From assembly GCA_963667595.2 (NCBI GenBank), contig CAXXWD010000001.1, positions 124,001 to 188,000 of the forward strand: a stretch of DNA of 64,000 nucleotides, given 5' to 3'. The DNA comes from JAHJQZ01 sp963667595. GTDB lineage: Bacteria > Pseudomonadota > Alphaproteobacteria > Rhizobiales > Devosiaceae. The translations under genes and the position numbers were made by a program. Positions 36,527 to 45,936 of the stretch are shown in pieces; the stretch's first letter is position 1, and the number at the start of each line of letters is the position of its first letter. The notes under the pieces were generated by a model. The model was not told the origin of the DNA. It searched no databases and saw only the letters and a program-made list of their open reading frames with translations.

Positions 36527-37843
36527 ATGATCAGGCCGGATGCGGATTGCGAGACCAGAATGCTTCAGAGCGCCGATCCCGAACTGTCGCCGGCTTCCGA
36601 CGGAGCCCAGGACTCCCTTCGCCACGAGGTCGAGCAGATCCTCGCCCAGCGGCTCGAACGCTCCAGCCTCAGAAAATCCAGAACCAGTCCGGATCCGGCG
36701 CCGGTCGCTCCCGCTCCATCCTCGCTGCGCCGGGAGAAAACCCAGCCCGACACGCCAACCGATCCCGCGATGGAACCGACGCCCGACCTGGCATCGTTCG
36801 AACAGGACTTCGCCGAGGAGCTGGCGCGCGAACAGTTCGATCCCCTGCCCTTCACCGAAGCGCCGCACGATGAGGAACCGCCGGTTCCGCACGATCGTCG
36901 CAGAGGCGACCGTCGACAGGCCGAACGTCGCAACATCGAATTCATGCGAACCGAACTGGCGTGGTCAACCTCGCCCGAAGACGAAGACAAGCCCGGATTG
37001 TTTGCCGGATCAAGGCTCAAGCCGTCGCGTATGGTGCTTCTCGTCGTGGCGTCCATGTCCGCGGCCATCGCTGCCGCACTTTTCCTGACCGCTCCGCCCA
37101 AGACCACCCCCGCCCCTCCCCCGGAATTGGCGGCACCGGTCGTCGCCACAACCCTTCCGGTTGCGACCACGCGCGTTCTGGTTGCCACCGAAGCCGTCGC
37201 CGCCGGCCAATCGCTCGACGAGACAAGCCTAGGGTGGCGGGACATGGCCGATACCGATCTCCTGCCCGGCTATGTCACGGCCGAGACCGATCCCGATGCG
37301 GAAATGGCGCGCTTTGCGAACGCCGTCGCACGTTATCCGCTTTTCCCCGGCGATCCGATCCGGGCCGACAAGCTCCTGAGCCAAGTGCAACAATCCCTGG
37401 CCAGTACACTTGAACCGGGCATGCGTGGCGTGTCGGTCAAGGTCGATGCCGGCGCTGCCGCCGGCGGCTTCATCAAGCCCGACGACTATGTCGACGTGGT
37501 CCTCAGTACCGAAATCGGCGGCCAGCGCGTGACGCGGACGGTGCTCAGCAATGTGCGGGTCCTGTCCATCAACGCCAAGCTGGGCCCTGCGACCACGGGG
37601 GAAGCCGAGGATGACGCAGCGCTCGGCGACGTCTTTACCGGGCTTGCCATGGCAACGCTCGAACTCGATCCGCGCGCGGCCGAAGTGCTCGTGCGCGCCG
37701 CAACGAGCGGGGAGCTGACGCTGACCCTGTGTCCGCCCGTCGATGTCGCCGAGAAGGCCCTGACGGCGCACAACGGCGCCAACCAGTCGATCCGGCTGAC
37801 CAGCACTTTCTGGAAGGATGGCTATTCACCGGGGCTTAAATAG
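36527..37843 (+). CDS. cpaB: CpaB/RcpC-like Tad pilus assembly protein with long N-terminal cytoplasmic extension
   Basis: 438 residues. A single membrane helix is at about 168-188 (MVLLVVASMSAAIAAALFLT), followed by a proline-rich linker, a SAF domain (about 205-280, TRVLVATEAVAAGQSLDETS) and the RcpC/CpaB domain (MRGVSVKVDAGAAAGGFIKP, then DDYVDVVL). CpaB helps build the periplasmic part of the Tad/Flp pilus machine. Usual CpaB proteins begin with the helix; here about 165 charged, proline-rich residues precede it, including a basic RRRGDRRQAERRN patch. An ATG at 37031 would give a normal-length protein but lacks a good ribosome site. Followed by cpaC. Confidence 0.78.
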   Translation: MIRPDADCETRMLQSADPELSPASDGAQDSLRHEVEQILAQRLERSSLRKSRTSPDPAPVAPAPSSLRREKTQPDTPTDPAMEPTPDLASFEQDFAEELAREQFDPLPFTEAPHDEEPPVPHDRRRGDRRQAERRNIEFMRTELAWSTSPEDEDKPGLFAGSRLKPSRMVLLVVASMSAAIAAALFLTAPPKTTPAPPPELAAPVVATTLPVATTRVLVATEAVAAGQSLDETSLGWRDMADTDLLPGYVTAETDPDAEMARFANAVARYPLFPGDPIRADKLLSQVQQSLASTLEPGMRGVSVKVDAGAAAGGFIKPDDYVDVVLSTEIGGQRVTRTVLSNVRVLSINAKLGPATTGEAEDDAALGDVFTGLAMATLELDPRAAEVLVRAATSGELTLTLCPPVDVAEKALTAHNGANQSIRLTSTFWKDGYSPGLK

Positions 37844-38023
37844 CCCCCTTTGCGCTGCCGCAACCGCGTTAAGCGGGGATTCAGGACAGGCGATTACTCT
37901 GGTTGAGCGTTTTTGAAAACAACGGGCACCGCAATCCCGCTTTAAAGACGCGACAGGATAATAAGCCTGGAGCAGGTCATCCAGATCCAGACAGCCGCGA
38001 CCAACTCCAGCTTCGGCAAGGTA

Positions 38024-39505
38024 ATGTGTTTCGAGTGTGCCATGCGTAGTCCAGTTCCAGACACGGCCGTTCCACGCGGATACGCAGCCGTCGTTCCCCT
38101 TTCGCCCAGAGACTGGACGCGCCGCATCGGTTCGTTCCTCGCCGCCGTTCTTTTTGTTCTGTTCTGCGTCGTGCCGGGCCTGGCCCAGACGGTTAAATAC
38201 GATGTGGCCACCACCTCGGCGCTGCGTATCAATCTGCCCGCCTCACAGGCGCTGACCGTGCTGATGAGCACGGATATCGGCAAGGTGGTGCCCGCCGACG
38301 CCACCATCGCCGATGCGCAGATCATCACCACCAGGTCGATCTTCGTCGTCGGCCGCTCGTTCGGCACCACCACAGTCAACGTATTCGATGCGGACGGCCA
38401 ACCGGTCGGGTTGCTGTCGGTCGAGGTCGGCGCCGACGTCACCGATATGACCCGTTCCATTCGCGCGGCCGTGCCCGCCTCCGCGGTCAAGGTCGATTCG
38501 GTCAATGGCCGCGTCAAGCTGTCGGGCACGGTGCCCGACGAGACATCAATGAAAAAGGTGCTGGAAATTGCCGCGCAATACGGCAGTCCGGCGGTCATCA
38601 ACACCATGACGCTCAGCGGGGGCCAACAGGTCAATCTCGAAGTGCGCATTCTCGAAGCACAGCGCACGGCAGCACGTCAGCTCGGCGTACAATGGAGCGG
38701 CAGCATCGGTGGCGTCGGCACCAATGTCGTGTCGAGCACCACGGGACCGACGGCGGAAGCGATGTCCTTCTCCTCGTTCCTCGCCAACGTCATTGCCGGC
38801 GGTTCCAACGGCGTCAATGTGTCCGCCACGATCAACGCCCTCGAAACAAAGGATCTCGTCAGGACCCTGGCCGAGCCGAACCTGACCACGCTCAGCGGCG
38901 TCAATGCCAGTTTCCTTGCCGGCGGACAGGTCCCGATCCGGGTTGCGGACGGCAATGGCGGCATCACCCTCGAATACCGCGATTTTGGCGTCAGGCTGTC
39001 GTTTACCCCCGTCGTGCTCGACGACGACCGCATCCAGATCCACCTGATGCCGGAAGTCAGCGGCATCAACGGCTATACCGACAGCGGCGATCCGATCTTC
39101 AACACACGCACCCTGGAAGCCACGGTCGAATTGCGCGACGGCCAGAGCTTCTCGGTCGCCGGGCTCCTGCAAAACGGCACCACGCTCAGCCAGGACCAGT
39201 TGCCCTGGCTCGGCGACGTGCCCATTCTCGGCACCCTGTTCAGATCCTCGGGTTACCAGAAGAACGATACCGAACTCGTCGTCATCGTCACCCCCCGGCT
39301 CGTCCGTCCGAGTGTGCCCGGCCAACGCCTTGCCACCCCCCTCGATCAGACCCAGCCGGCCAACGATCTGCAGTTCTTCCTGCTCGGACAGCTCGAAGTC
39401 ACCCCGAAGATGATGCGCAATTTCCGTTCGGGCGCCGGCGTGGTCGGCCCTTACGGCTACATCATCGATCTCGGCCTCGACCCCAAGTCAGGAGCAATGC
39501 CATGA
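38024..39505 (+). CDS. cpaC: CpaC/RcpA-like secretin of a Tad pilus system
   Basis: 493-residue outer-membrane secretin. A signal-type hydrophobic stretch (IGSFLAAVLFVLFCVVPGLA) follows a 40-residue N-terminal tail. Then come the pilus/secretin N-terminal domain (about 60-130, LPASQALTVLMSTDIGKVVP), a BON-like segment (VNGRVKLSGTVPDETSMKKV) and the secretin domain (about 205-420) with VSATINALETKDLVRTLAEP and FSVAGLLQNGTTLSQDQLPW. Two starts are possible (38024 and 38042). Its stop overlaps the lipoprotein start. No pilin, ATPase or TadBC genes are in the window, so the partner machinery must lie elsewhere. Confidence 0.84.
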   Translation: MCFECAMRSPVPDTAVPRGYAAVVPLSPRDWTRRIGSFLAAVLFVLFCVVPGLAQTVKYDVATTSALRINLPASQALTVLMSTDIGKVVPADATIADAQIITTRSIFVVGRSFGTTTVNVFDADGQPVGLLSVEVGADVTDMTRSIRAAVPASAVKVDSVNGRVKLSGTVPDETSMKKVLEIAAQYGSPAVINTMTLSGGQQVNLEVRILEAQRTAARQLGVQWSGSIGGVGTNVVSSTTGPTAEAMSFSSFLANVIAGGSNGVNVSATINALETKDLVRTLAEPNLTTLSGVNASFLAGGQVPIRVADGNGGITLEYRDFGVRLSFTPVVLDDDRIQIHLMPEVSGINGYTDSGDPIFNTRTLEATVELRDGQSFSVAGLLQNGTTLSQDQLPWLGDVPILGTLFRSSGYQKNDTELVVIVTPRLVRPSVPGQRLATPLDQTQPANDLQFFLLGQLEVTPKMMRNFRSGAGVVGPYGYIIDLGLDPKSGAMP

Positions 39506-39747
39506 GCCCGGTCCGCCCGATTGCAGGACTTGCCGCCGCCCTTCTGGCCCTGACGCTCGGCGCCTGCTCCTATGACTATCTGCAGAACACCGACCGGGTC
39601 GGCTATCACGCCGGCGACGCCGTCAAGGCCAACCTCGCCGCCGAAACGCTCGATCCGTCCAAGCCCTCCATGAACAAAACCTCCGGTCTCGGCCAGAACG
39701 GCGATGTGACGAGCACCAGCGCCTCGGGCACGCCGACCACGTACTGA
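39502..39747 (+). CDS. Small lipoprotein, CpaD position
   Basis: 81 residues with a lipoprotein signal peptide: hydrophobic AGLAAALLALTLGAC with the lipobox L-G-A-C, giving a mature protein of about 60 residues. The mature part (SYDYLQNTDRVGYHAGDAVK) resembles the start of CpaD-like Tad lipoproteins, which are normally over 200 residues, but the rest is missing; there is no frameshift evidence downstream. ATG 39502 overlaps the cpaC stop (ATGA), so it is translated with the secretin. A pilotin-like role for the secretin is a reasonable guess. Confidence 0.7.
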   Translation: MSPVRPIAGLAAALLALTLGACSYDYLQNTDRVGYHAGDAVKANLAAETLDPSKPSMNKTSGLGQNGDVTSTSASGTPTTY

Positions 39748-39797
39748 AGGCCCATCCTCCAGTTCGAGGCCCCCCGCGCGTCAACAGGCGATGGGTA

Positions 39798-42107
39798 TCA
39801 GGCCCGCTCCGGACCAAGATGGCGGCACAGGAAATCGAGTTCGCGCCAGAGCACTTTTGGGTTGCGCGAATAGGTGTAATGGTCGTCCTGGGGCACGAAA
39901 AGGGTTTCGAACGGCAGTCCGGCATCGAACAAGGCCTCAGCCACCTGGTCGGTGATGGCCGGATGGACGTTTTCGTCAACACCTCCATGCCCGAGCAGCA
40001 GCGCGCCGCGCAACCGGTGGGCGCGGGGGGCATTGGCAACGGCGTCGTAATTGGACGTGCCATCGGCATTGACCACCAGCCTGCCCTGCCATTTCTCCGG
40101 CCAGCAATGGTTATAGCAGCGCGGCTCGTGACTGCCGGCGGTGGCGATCGCCGCGTGAAAGACATCCGGATAATCGAAAATGGCGCGGGCCGCGGCATGG
40201 CCGCCGGCGGAATGGCCCATGATCGCCAACCGGTCGGCATCAAGATAGGCTCGCGCGGCAAACAGCGCTTTCAGAAAGGCAACGTGATCGTTCAAAAAGC
40301 CGGGATTGTCGAGATGGCCATGGCTAAGATCATGAAAGGCTTTCGAGCGGTAGGGCGTGCCGCGTCCGTCGATCGCCACCACGGCAAAGCCGGCCTCGGC
40401 AAAGGCGCGGGCCTTGGCGGCAAGGCGGAATTCGCCCGGATCGGCGGGATAGCCGGCCAGCGGCACCTGGATGCATTGCGGGCCGGGATAGATCATGTCG
40501 ATGACCGGATAACGCCTTTTGGGGTCGAAATCCGATGGCAGCCAGATCATGCCGAAGATCTCGGTTTCGCCATCCGCCGCCAGGCCTTTGAGACTCTCCG
40601 GAAAACATAAGCCCTTGCACGCCCCGGCCGGCACCTTTGGACGATAGTCGGCCCGTTCGAGTTCGGCAACGACCGAACCGTCGGCACGGCGCAGAACGGT
40701 GCGGGCCAGCCGGTCGAAATCCTCGTCGATCTCAACGAAATGGGTTCCGTCCGGGGACAGGGCCGCCGCCAGCGGCGTGAGACGCGTGGCGCGTGCGACG
40801 CGGTCCGGCCAGCCGACGGTGCGGATAACGCCGGAATGGTCGCCGGGCTCGGGCGTGAGATCGTGCATCTCGCCGCTGTTAAGGTCGACGGACATGATCG
40901 TCCGCCGATAGGGCGTCTTGCCGTCGCCACGCCCCCCGGCGATGAAGAACAATCGACGCCGGGCCCTGTCGACCCCCAAAAGATCGCGCACCACGAAATC
41001 ACCGGCGGTCAACTGGCGTTTCACCGCGCCGGTCGCAAGGTCGCACAAATAAAGATGGGCCCAGCCGTCTCGCTGGGAGAACCAGACGATCTCGCCCGTC
41101 TCGTCCAAAGGTACGATATTGGGCATCGCCCCGAACGCCATGTTGACGTCGACGAAATGCGGATCGGTTTCGGTGAGGATCGTCCGTCGCGTGCCGGTTT
41201 CGGCATTAACCTCGACAAGCGCGATCCATTGCTCGTAACGGTCGTGATCGAGAAAAAAGACGCGCGTGCCATCCTGGCTCCACCAGGCTTCTGAACGCTC
41301 GATGAGCGAGGTTTCAGTGACATGCGTCGGCTTGCCCTCAACCTTGATTATGGCGCCGGTCTCGACATCGATCACCGCCTGATACGCCATGGGCAGCTCG
41401 GTATCGCCGGTAAAGGCGTTGCGTAGCAGGTGCATTCTGGGCACGAGGCTCCCGTCTTCCGGCACGGTTTCCTGCAACGGCACCTCGCGCACGGCGCGTT
41501 CGTCGAGCTGATAGGTGAAGATCTTTTGGCTGTCCGGCGACCAGACGAGGATCGGCGGCAGGACAATGTTGCACCTTCGCAGATGCAGCGTTTCAAGGCT
41601 TTGATCGGGCGATTTGGCCCATTCGAAATGCGCCTCGGCGTCATGGGTCAAGCGCCGTTCGTTTCCCGTTTCGAGCACGCGTAGCCACAGATCGCCATCG
41701 CGGCGAAAAACGACCAGGTTCTTGTCGGGCGAAAGGGACTCGTCGGGCCGGCTCGGACGCGGCGGCTGCGGGATCAACCCGGCGCCATCGAAACGCCAGA
41801 CCCGGCCCTCCGAAGCAATGACCACACCATCAGGCGTCGTCGAAAGGATTTCGAGCGTGTTGAAATCGACGCCTTCGGCCTCGATCAGCGGGCGCAGGCG
41901 GGCGTGATCAAAAGCAGGGTATTTGGTGCCCGTTTCCGCGTCGACAATGACATATTCCGAGCCGGCGACGCCGTCGCGCCGATACCAGAAGCGCCTGCCA
42001 CCGGCGAACCAGACCGGCTCCACCAATAAATTCTTCATCGCCGGACGCAGTGTTTTCGGCATGAACGGGGCGGCGCGACGGCGTTGCGTTTCAGTCAGGC
42101 CGATCAT
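39798..42107 (-). CDS. S9 (prolyl oligopeptidase family) serine peptidase, DPP IV-like
   Basis: 769 residues without a signal peptide, so probably cytoplasmic. The N-terminal about 480 residues form a beta-propeller of the DPP IV type; the C-terminal alpha/beta-hydrolase domain carries the triad S633 (GHSAGG), D711 (GGVDENVHP) and H743 (QDDHYTY). It would cut short peptides, typically after proline, delivered by the peptide importer encoded just upstream. Its ATG overlaps the stop of the preceding ATPase by 4 bp. Last gene of a seven-gene operon that starts with another hydrolase. Confidence 0.85.
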   Translation of the reverse strand: MIGLTETQRRRAAPFMPKTLRPAMKNLLVEPVWFAGGRRFWYRRDGVAGSEYVIVDAETGTKYPAFDHARLRPLIEAEGVDFNTLEILSTTPDGVVIASEGRVWRFDGAGLIPQPPRPSRPDESLSPDKNLVVFRRDGDLWLRVLETGNERRLTHDAEAHFEWAKSPDQSLETLHLRRCNIVLPPILVWSPDSQKIFTYQLDERAVREVPLQETVPEDGSLVPRMHLLRNAFTGDTELPMAYQAVIDVETGAIIKVEGKPTHVTETSLIERSEAWWSQDGTRVFFLDHDRYEQWIALVEVNAETGTRRTILTETDPHFVDVNMAFGAMPNIVPLDETGEIVWFSQRDGWAHLYLCDLATGAVKRQLTAGDFVVRDLLGVDRARRRLFFIAGGRGDGKTPYRRTIMSVDLNSGEMHDLTPEPGDHSGVIRTVGWPDRVARATRLTPLAAALSPDGTHFVEIDEDFDRLARTVLRRADGSVVAELERADYRPKVPAGACKGLCFPESLKGLAADGETEIFGMIWLPSDFDPKRRYPVIDMIYPGPQCIQVPLAGYPADPGEFRLAAKARAFAEAGFAVVAIDGRGTPYRSKAFHDLSHGHLDNPGFLNDHVAFLKALFAARAYLDADRLAIMGHSAGGHAAARAIFDYPDVFHAAIATAGSHEPRCYNHCWPEKWQGRLVVNADGTSNYDAVANAPRAHRLRGALLLGHGGVDENVHPAITDQVAEALFDAGLPFETLFVPQDDHYTYSRNPKVLWRELDFLCRHLGPERA

Positions 42108-43093
42108 CGGGCGTCCTGAGCGGAAGCGGCCGGTTCGAGCGGGAAATGGCAGGAAAAGCGCCGTTCGCTGTCACCCGACAGCACCGGCGCCTCGACAAGG
42201 CAGCGCTCCTTGGCGAACGGACAACGGCCGTTGAACTCGCAGCCCGTGGGACGCTGCAACAGGCTCGGGATCTCTCCTTCGAGCCGGATGCGGTCGCGTC
42301 GCGCCTCCGGATCGATGATCGGATTGGCCGACAAAAGCGCCTTGGTATAGGGGTGGCGCGGCGCTTCGTAGATCGCCGCCGTGTCGCCGATCTCGACGAA
42401 ACGCCCCAGATACATCACCGCCATGCGGTCGGCGACGTGCCGCACGATGTTGAGATTGTGGGTGATGATCAACAGGGACAGGTCGAGCTTTTCGCGCAGG
42501 GTGTTGAGAAGATTCAGGACCTCGCTTTGCACCGAAACGTCGAGCCCGGCCGTCGGTTCGTCGGCAATCACCAATTGCGGTTTCAGAGCCAGCGCCCGCG
42601 CCACGCCGACGCGTCGCGCCTGCCCGCCCGACAGTTCGTGCGGATAGCGATCGGCCATGTCGGGCGTGAGCCCGACCAGATCGAGCAGCCTTTCCAATAT
42701 CGCTTCGTCATACGCCACCTTGTGAATGATGAACGGTTCGCGGATCAGGGCCCTGACAGTCAGGCGCGGGCTCAGCGAACTGACCGCGTCCTGAAAGATC
42801 ATCGCCACGTGACGGCGCAGCGCCTGACGCTCGGTGCGGTTGAGACCCAAAACATCCTCGCCTTCGAAACGCACCTCACCCGACACATCGCCGCCAAGGC
42901 CGGCGACGGCGCGGGCCAGTGTGGTCTTGCCCGAACCGGATTCGCCGACCAGGGCCATGGTCTGGCCGGCTTCGATCCTGAAACTCACGCCCGCGACGCC
43001 CTCAATCTCGGTGGGATCGCCGCGCAGTCGGTTGAGGACCCCGCCAATGGCGAAGCGGACACGAAGATCCTCGACTTCGAGAAGCGCGCTCAT
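42104..43093 (-). CDS. Peptide ABC transporter ATP-binding protein, DppF/OppF type
   Basis: 329 residues: Walker A GESGSGKT, Q-loop MIFQDAVSSLSPRL, signature LSGGQARRVGVARALA, Walker B LVIADEPTAGLD, switch IITHNLNIVRHVADR, and a C-terminal cysteine segment PTGCEFNGRCPFAKERC. Start ATG 43093 overlaps the stop of the partner ATPase; the longer open frame upstream is a shadow of that gene. Works with the DppD-type subunit and the two permeases. Confidence 0.87.
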   Translation of the reverse strand: MSALLEVEDLRVRFAIGGVLNRLRGDPTEIEGVAGVSFRIEAGQTMALVGESGSGKTTLARAVAGLGGDVSGEVRFEGEDVLGLNRTERQALRRHVAMIFQDAVSSLSPRLTVRALIREPFIIHKVAYDEAILERLLDLVGLTPDMADRYPHELSGGQARRVGVARALALKPQLVIADEPTAGLDVSVQSEVLNLLNTLREKLDLSLLIITHNLNIVRHVADRMAVMYLGRFVEIGDTAAIYEAPRHPYTKALLSANPIIDPEARRDRIRLEGEIPSLLQRPTGCEFNGRCPFAKERCLVEAPVLSGDSERRFSCHFPLEPAASAQDAR

Positions 43094-44085
43094 GACGTCA
43101 CCTGCCGCTTGTGTTCGGGCGCTGCCAGATGACAGCGCACATGTTCGGACGCACCGGCCCGCCAGGCGCCGGGAACCGTGTCGCGGCAGGGCGCGAAGAC
43201 ATCGGGGCAGCGATCGGCAAAGATGCAACCTCGCGGCAGATCGACGAGATCCGGCACACGGCCGCCAATGGTCGGCAGATGCCGGGTCGGTTCGGCAATC
43301 TGGGCCGGATCGCAGGCGAACAACAGGCGCGTATAGGGGTGCTGGGGCGCCCGGAACATCGCGGCGACCGGGCCGGTCTCGACCAGCTCGCCGGCATACA
43401 TGACATTGATGCGCTGGCACAGTTCCGCCACCACGCCGAGATGATGGGTAATGAATAAAATGGCGCAGCCGATCTCCTGTTGCAGGTCGCGCAACAAATC
43501 GATGGTGGCAACTTCAAGCGTGGCGTCGAGCGCCGTGGTCGGCTCGTCGGCGATCAGCAGATCAGGTCGGGCCATCAACGCCATGGCGATGGCGACGCGC
43601 TGGCGCATGCCGCCCGAAAACTCGTGAGGATAGCGGTCGATCTTGCTCTCGGGATCGGGAATATGCACCTTTTGCAGCATCTCGATGGCGCGTGCGCGCT
43701 TTTCCGCTTTGGAGATCGGCTGGCGATACTGGATGTCGATCATCTGCCGGGCAATGGAAAGGACCGGATTGAGCGTCGTCATCGGGTCCTGGAAAACCAC
43801 CGAGATCTTTTCCCCGAGCAGTTGCGCCATCTGCTTGCGGGTCATCTGGGTCAGATCCTGGCCGGCAAAGACAATCTCGCCGCTCTCGATCCTGCCCTGG
43901 CCGGGCATGAGGCCGAGAATGGCCTGCATCAGGGTGGACTTGCCGCACCCCGATTCCCCCACGAGCCCGACGATCTCGCCGGGAGCGATGGTCATGTCGA
44001 CATCGCGCAACGCTCTCAGCCGGCCGTTGACGGTATCGTAACTGACCGAGAGATCGCGGATGGAAAGAATGGGATCGGTGCTCAT
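43090..44085 (-). CDS. Peptide ABC transporter ATP-binding protein, DppD/OppD type
   Basis: 331 residues with GESGCGKST, VVFQDPMTTLNPVL, signature FSGGMRQRVAIAMALM, LLIADEPTTALDAT and FITHHLGVVAELCQR, plus the terminal PRGCIFADRCPDVFAPC cysteine region. All catalytic motifs are intact. Start ATG 44085 overlaps the permease stop by 4 bp (ATGA), so the operon is read as a coupled series of transporter genes. Confidence 0.87.
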   Translation of the reverse strand: MSTDPILSIRDLSVSYDTVNGRLRALRDVDMTIAPGEIVGLVGESGCGKSTLMQAILGLMPGQGRIESGEIVFAGQDLTQMTRKQMAQLLGEKISVVFQDPMTTLNPVLSIARQMIDIQYRQPISKAEKRARAIEMLQKVHIPDPESKIDRYPHEFSGGMRQRVAIAMALMARPDLLIADEPTTALDATLEVATIDLLRDLQQEIGCAILFITHHLGVVAELCQRINVMYAGELVETGPVAAMFRAPQHPYTRLLFACDPAQIAEPTRHLPTIGGRVPDLVDLPRGCIFADRCPDVFAPCRDTVPGAWRAGASEHVRCHLAAPEHKRQVTS

Positions 44086-44978
44086 TTCTTTGCCATTTTG
44101 GGATCGAACGTGTCGCGCAGCGCTTCGCCGAGGAAGGTGAAGCCGAGCGCGGTGATGACGATGGGCAATCCGCCGGCGATCACCATCCAGGCGCTGTCGC
44201 GGATATAGGAAAAGCCGTCGTAAAGGATGGTACCCCAGGATGGGGTCGGCGGGCGGACGCCGAGGCCGAGAAAGCTCATGCCTGCCTCGATGCCGACGAC
44301 GATGGGAATGTCCATGGCGGCGAGGATGAGAATCGGGCCGACGATGTTGGGCAGGACGTGAAGGAACACAATGCGCAGCACGCTGGCGCCGAGGGCGCTT
44401 TCGGCATCGACATAATCGGCATGCCTCAGCGTCAGCGCCTGGGTGCGCGCGATACGGGCATAGGCCGGCGAGTTGACGAGGATGACGACGATCACCACGG
44501 CCCAAAGGCTCGGACCGGTAAAGGTCACCAGAACCAGGGCCAGCATGACGGTCGGCACCGATTTGGCGGCGTCGAGCAAAAGCAGAAGCACATTGTCGAG
44601 CCAGCGCGGGGCGAAACCGGCGAGAACACCCAGGAACAGCCCGAGAACCAGTGCCAGTGCCGTCGACAGGATCGAAATCGACAGCGCGATACGCGCGCCG
44701 TAAAGCACGCGGGTAAACAGGTCGCGCCCGAGATTGTCGGTGCCCAAAAGATGGCTGGCGGACGGGGCGGCGAACCTGTGGAGCGGATCAAGCGCAAAAG
44801 GCGCATAGGAACTGAGCGGCGCCGCGATGGCGAGAATGACGGTGAATAGGATCAACCCGAGCCCCAGGGCGCCGAGCGGGTCCGAGACCAGACGCAGCAG
44901 CGCGTTCTTCGGGCGCCTGACGGCGGTCGGCGCGCTGGGCGGATCGATTGTCCGGGCGGTGTCATTTTGCAAGGTCAT
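44082..44978 (-). CDS. Peptide ABC transporter permease, DppC type
   Basis: 298 residues of normal length for DppC, with a short cytoplasmic tail, the LLGTDNLGRDLFTRVLYGAR motif after helix 1, the coupling segment HADYVDAESALGASVLRIVF, and the late GEALRDTFDPKMAKK end. In contrast to the DppC-like proteins at 11048 and 19741 it lacks a large periplasmic insert. Its start lies inside the end of the DppB gene (17-bp overlap). Confidence 0.87.
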   Translation of the reverse strand: MTLQNDTARTIDPPSAPTAVRRPKNALLRLVSDPLGALGLGLILFTVILAIAAPLSSYAPFALDPLHRFAAPSASHLLGTDNLGRDLFTRVLYGARIALSISILSTALALVLGLFLGVLAGFAPRWLDNVLLLLLDAAKSVPTVMLALVLVTFTGPSLWAVVIVVILVNSPAYARIARTQALTLRHADYVDAESALGASVLRIVFLHVLPNIVGPILILAAMDIPIVVGIEAGMSFLGLGVRPPTPSWGTILYDGFSYIRDSAWMVIAGGLPIVITALGFTFLGEALRDTFDPKMAKK

Positions 44979-45906
44979 TGCGCACCCTCGGATCGAGCCA
45001 GGCGATCAGCAGATCGGCCAGAAGATTGACGAAAACGAAAAAGACGGTCGTCACCAGCACCGTGCCGGTCACCACCGGATAGTTGCGCGCCACGATCGCG
45101 TCGAAGACGAGCTTGCCGATGCCCGGCCGCGCGAAAACGATCTCGGCGAAGACCGCACCCGAGAGCATCTGTCCGATACCAAGCCCCAGCACGGTGATGG
45201 TGGGCAGGATGGCGATCCTCAACACGTAGTTGAACATGATCTTGTGTTCGGGCAACCCAAAGGCGCGCGCCGTCGAAACATGGTTTTCCTCCATCACTTC
45301 GAGCATGGAGGCCCTGAGGATGCGCGCCGTGTAGCCGATCCAGGCCAGCCCGAGGGCGAGCGAAGGCAGCACCAGGCGCCAGGCGATATCAGGCGCCGTC
45401 CGGCCCGCGCCGATGGCCGGAAACCAGCCGAGATGGATGGAAAACAGCAGCAAAAGATAAATGGCGATGACGAAGGACGGCACCGCCATCACCGAAACCG
45501 ACAGGATCGAAGTAAGCCGGTCCATCAGCGAACCGCGCTTGATGGCCGAGAATACCCCGAGCAGGATGCCGGGAATAATCGCAACCAGCATGGCGCCGGC
45601 GATAAGGCGCAACGTATCGGGCAGTTGCGCCAGAACCACCTTCAAAACCGGCGTGTTGGAAATGACGTCCTGTCCGAGATCGCCATGAAGGATGGCGGCG
45701 TAGAATTTGAGGATCTGGACCAGTATCGGCTGATCCAGTCCCATGCGTTCGCGGTAGGCAGCGATCAGGGCCTCGCTGGCCCGTGGCCCCAGCGCGATCC
45801 GGACGGGATCGCCCGGAACCGCGTGAATCATGACGAAGAGCGCCGCGATGACGGTCACGATGACCACCAGGGACAGGGCTACTCGTTTGAGCATATAGTT
45901 GAGCAT
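44962..45906 (-). CDS. Peptide ABC transporter permease, DppB type
   Basis: 314 residues; begins MLNYMLKRVALSLVVIVTVI as DppB proteins do, then HAVPGDPVRIALG, six helices, coupling segment STARAFGLPEHKIMFNYVLR, and the late AEIVFARPGIGKLVFDAI. Starts 31 bp after the binding-protein stop and overlaps the DppC gene. Forms the channel with DppC. Confidence 0.87.
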   Translation of the reverse strand: MLNYMLKRVALSLVVIVTVIAALFVMIHAVPGDPVRIALGPRASEALIAAYRERMGLDQPILVQILKFYAAILHGDLGQDVISNTPVLKVVLAQLPDTLRLIAGAMLVAIIPGILLGVFSAIKRGSLMDRLTSILSVSVMAVPSFVIAIYLLLLFSIHLGWFPAIGAGRTAPDIAWRLVLPSLALGLAWIGYTARILRASMLEVMEENHVSTARAFGLPEHKIMFNYVLRIAILPTITVLGLGIGQMLSGAVFAEIVFARPGIGKLVFDAIVARNYPVVTGTVLVTTVFFVFVNLLADLLIAWLDPRVRNDLAK

Positions 45907-45936
45907 GCCGATCGCTACCGTTTCCGCCTTACCAGA

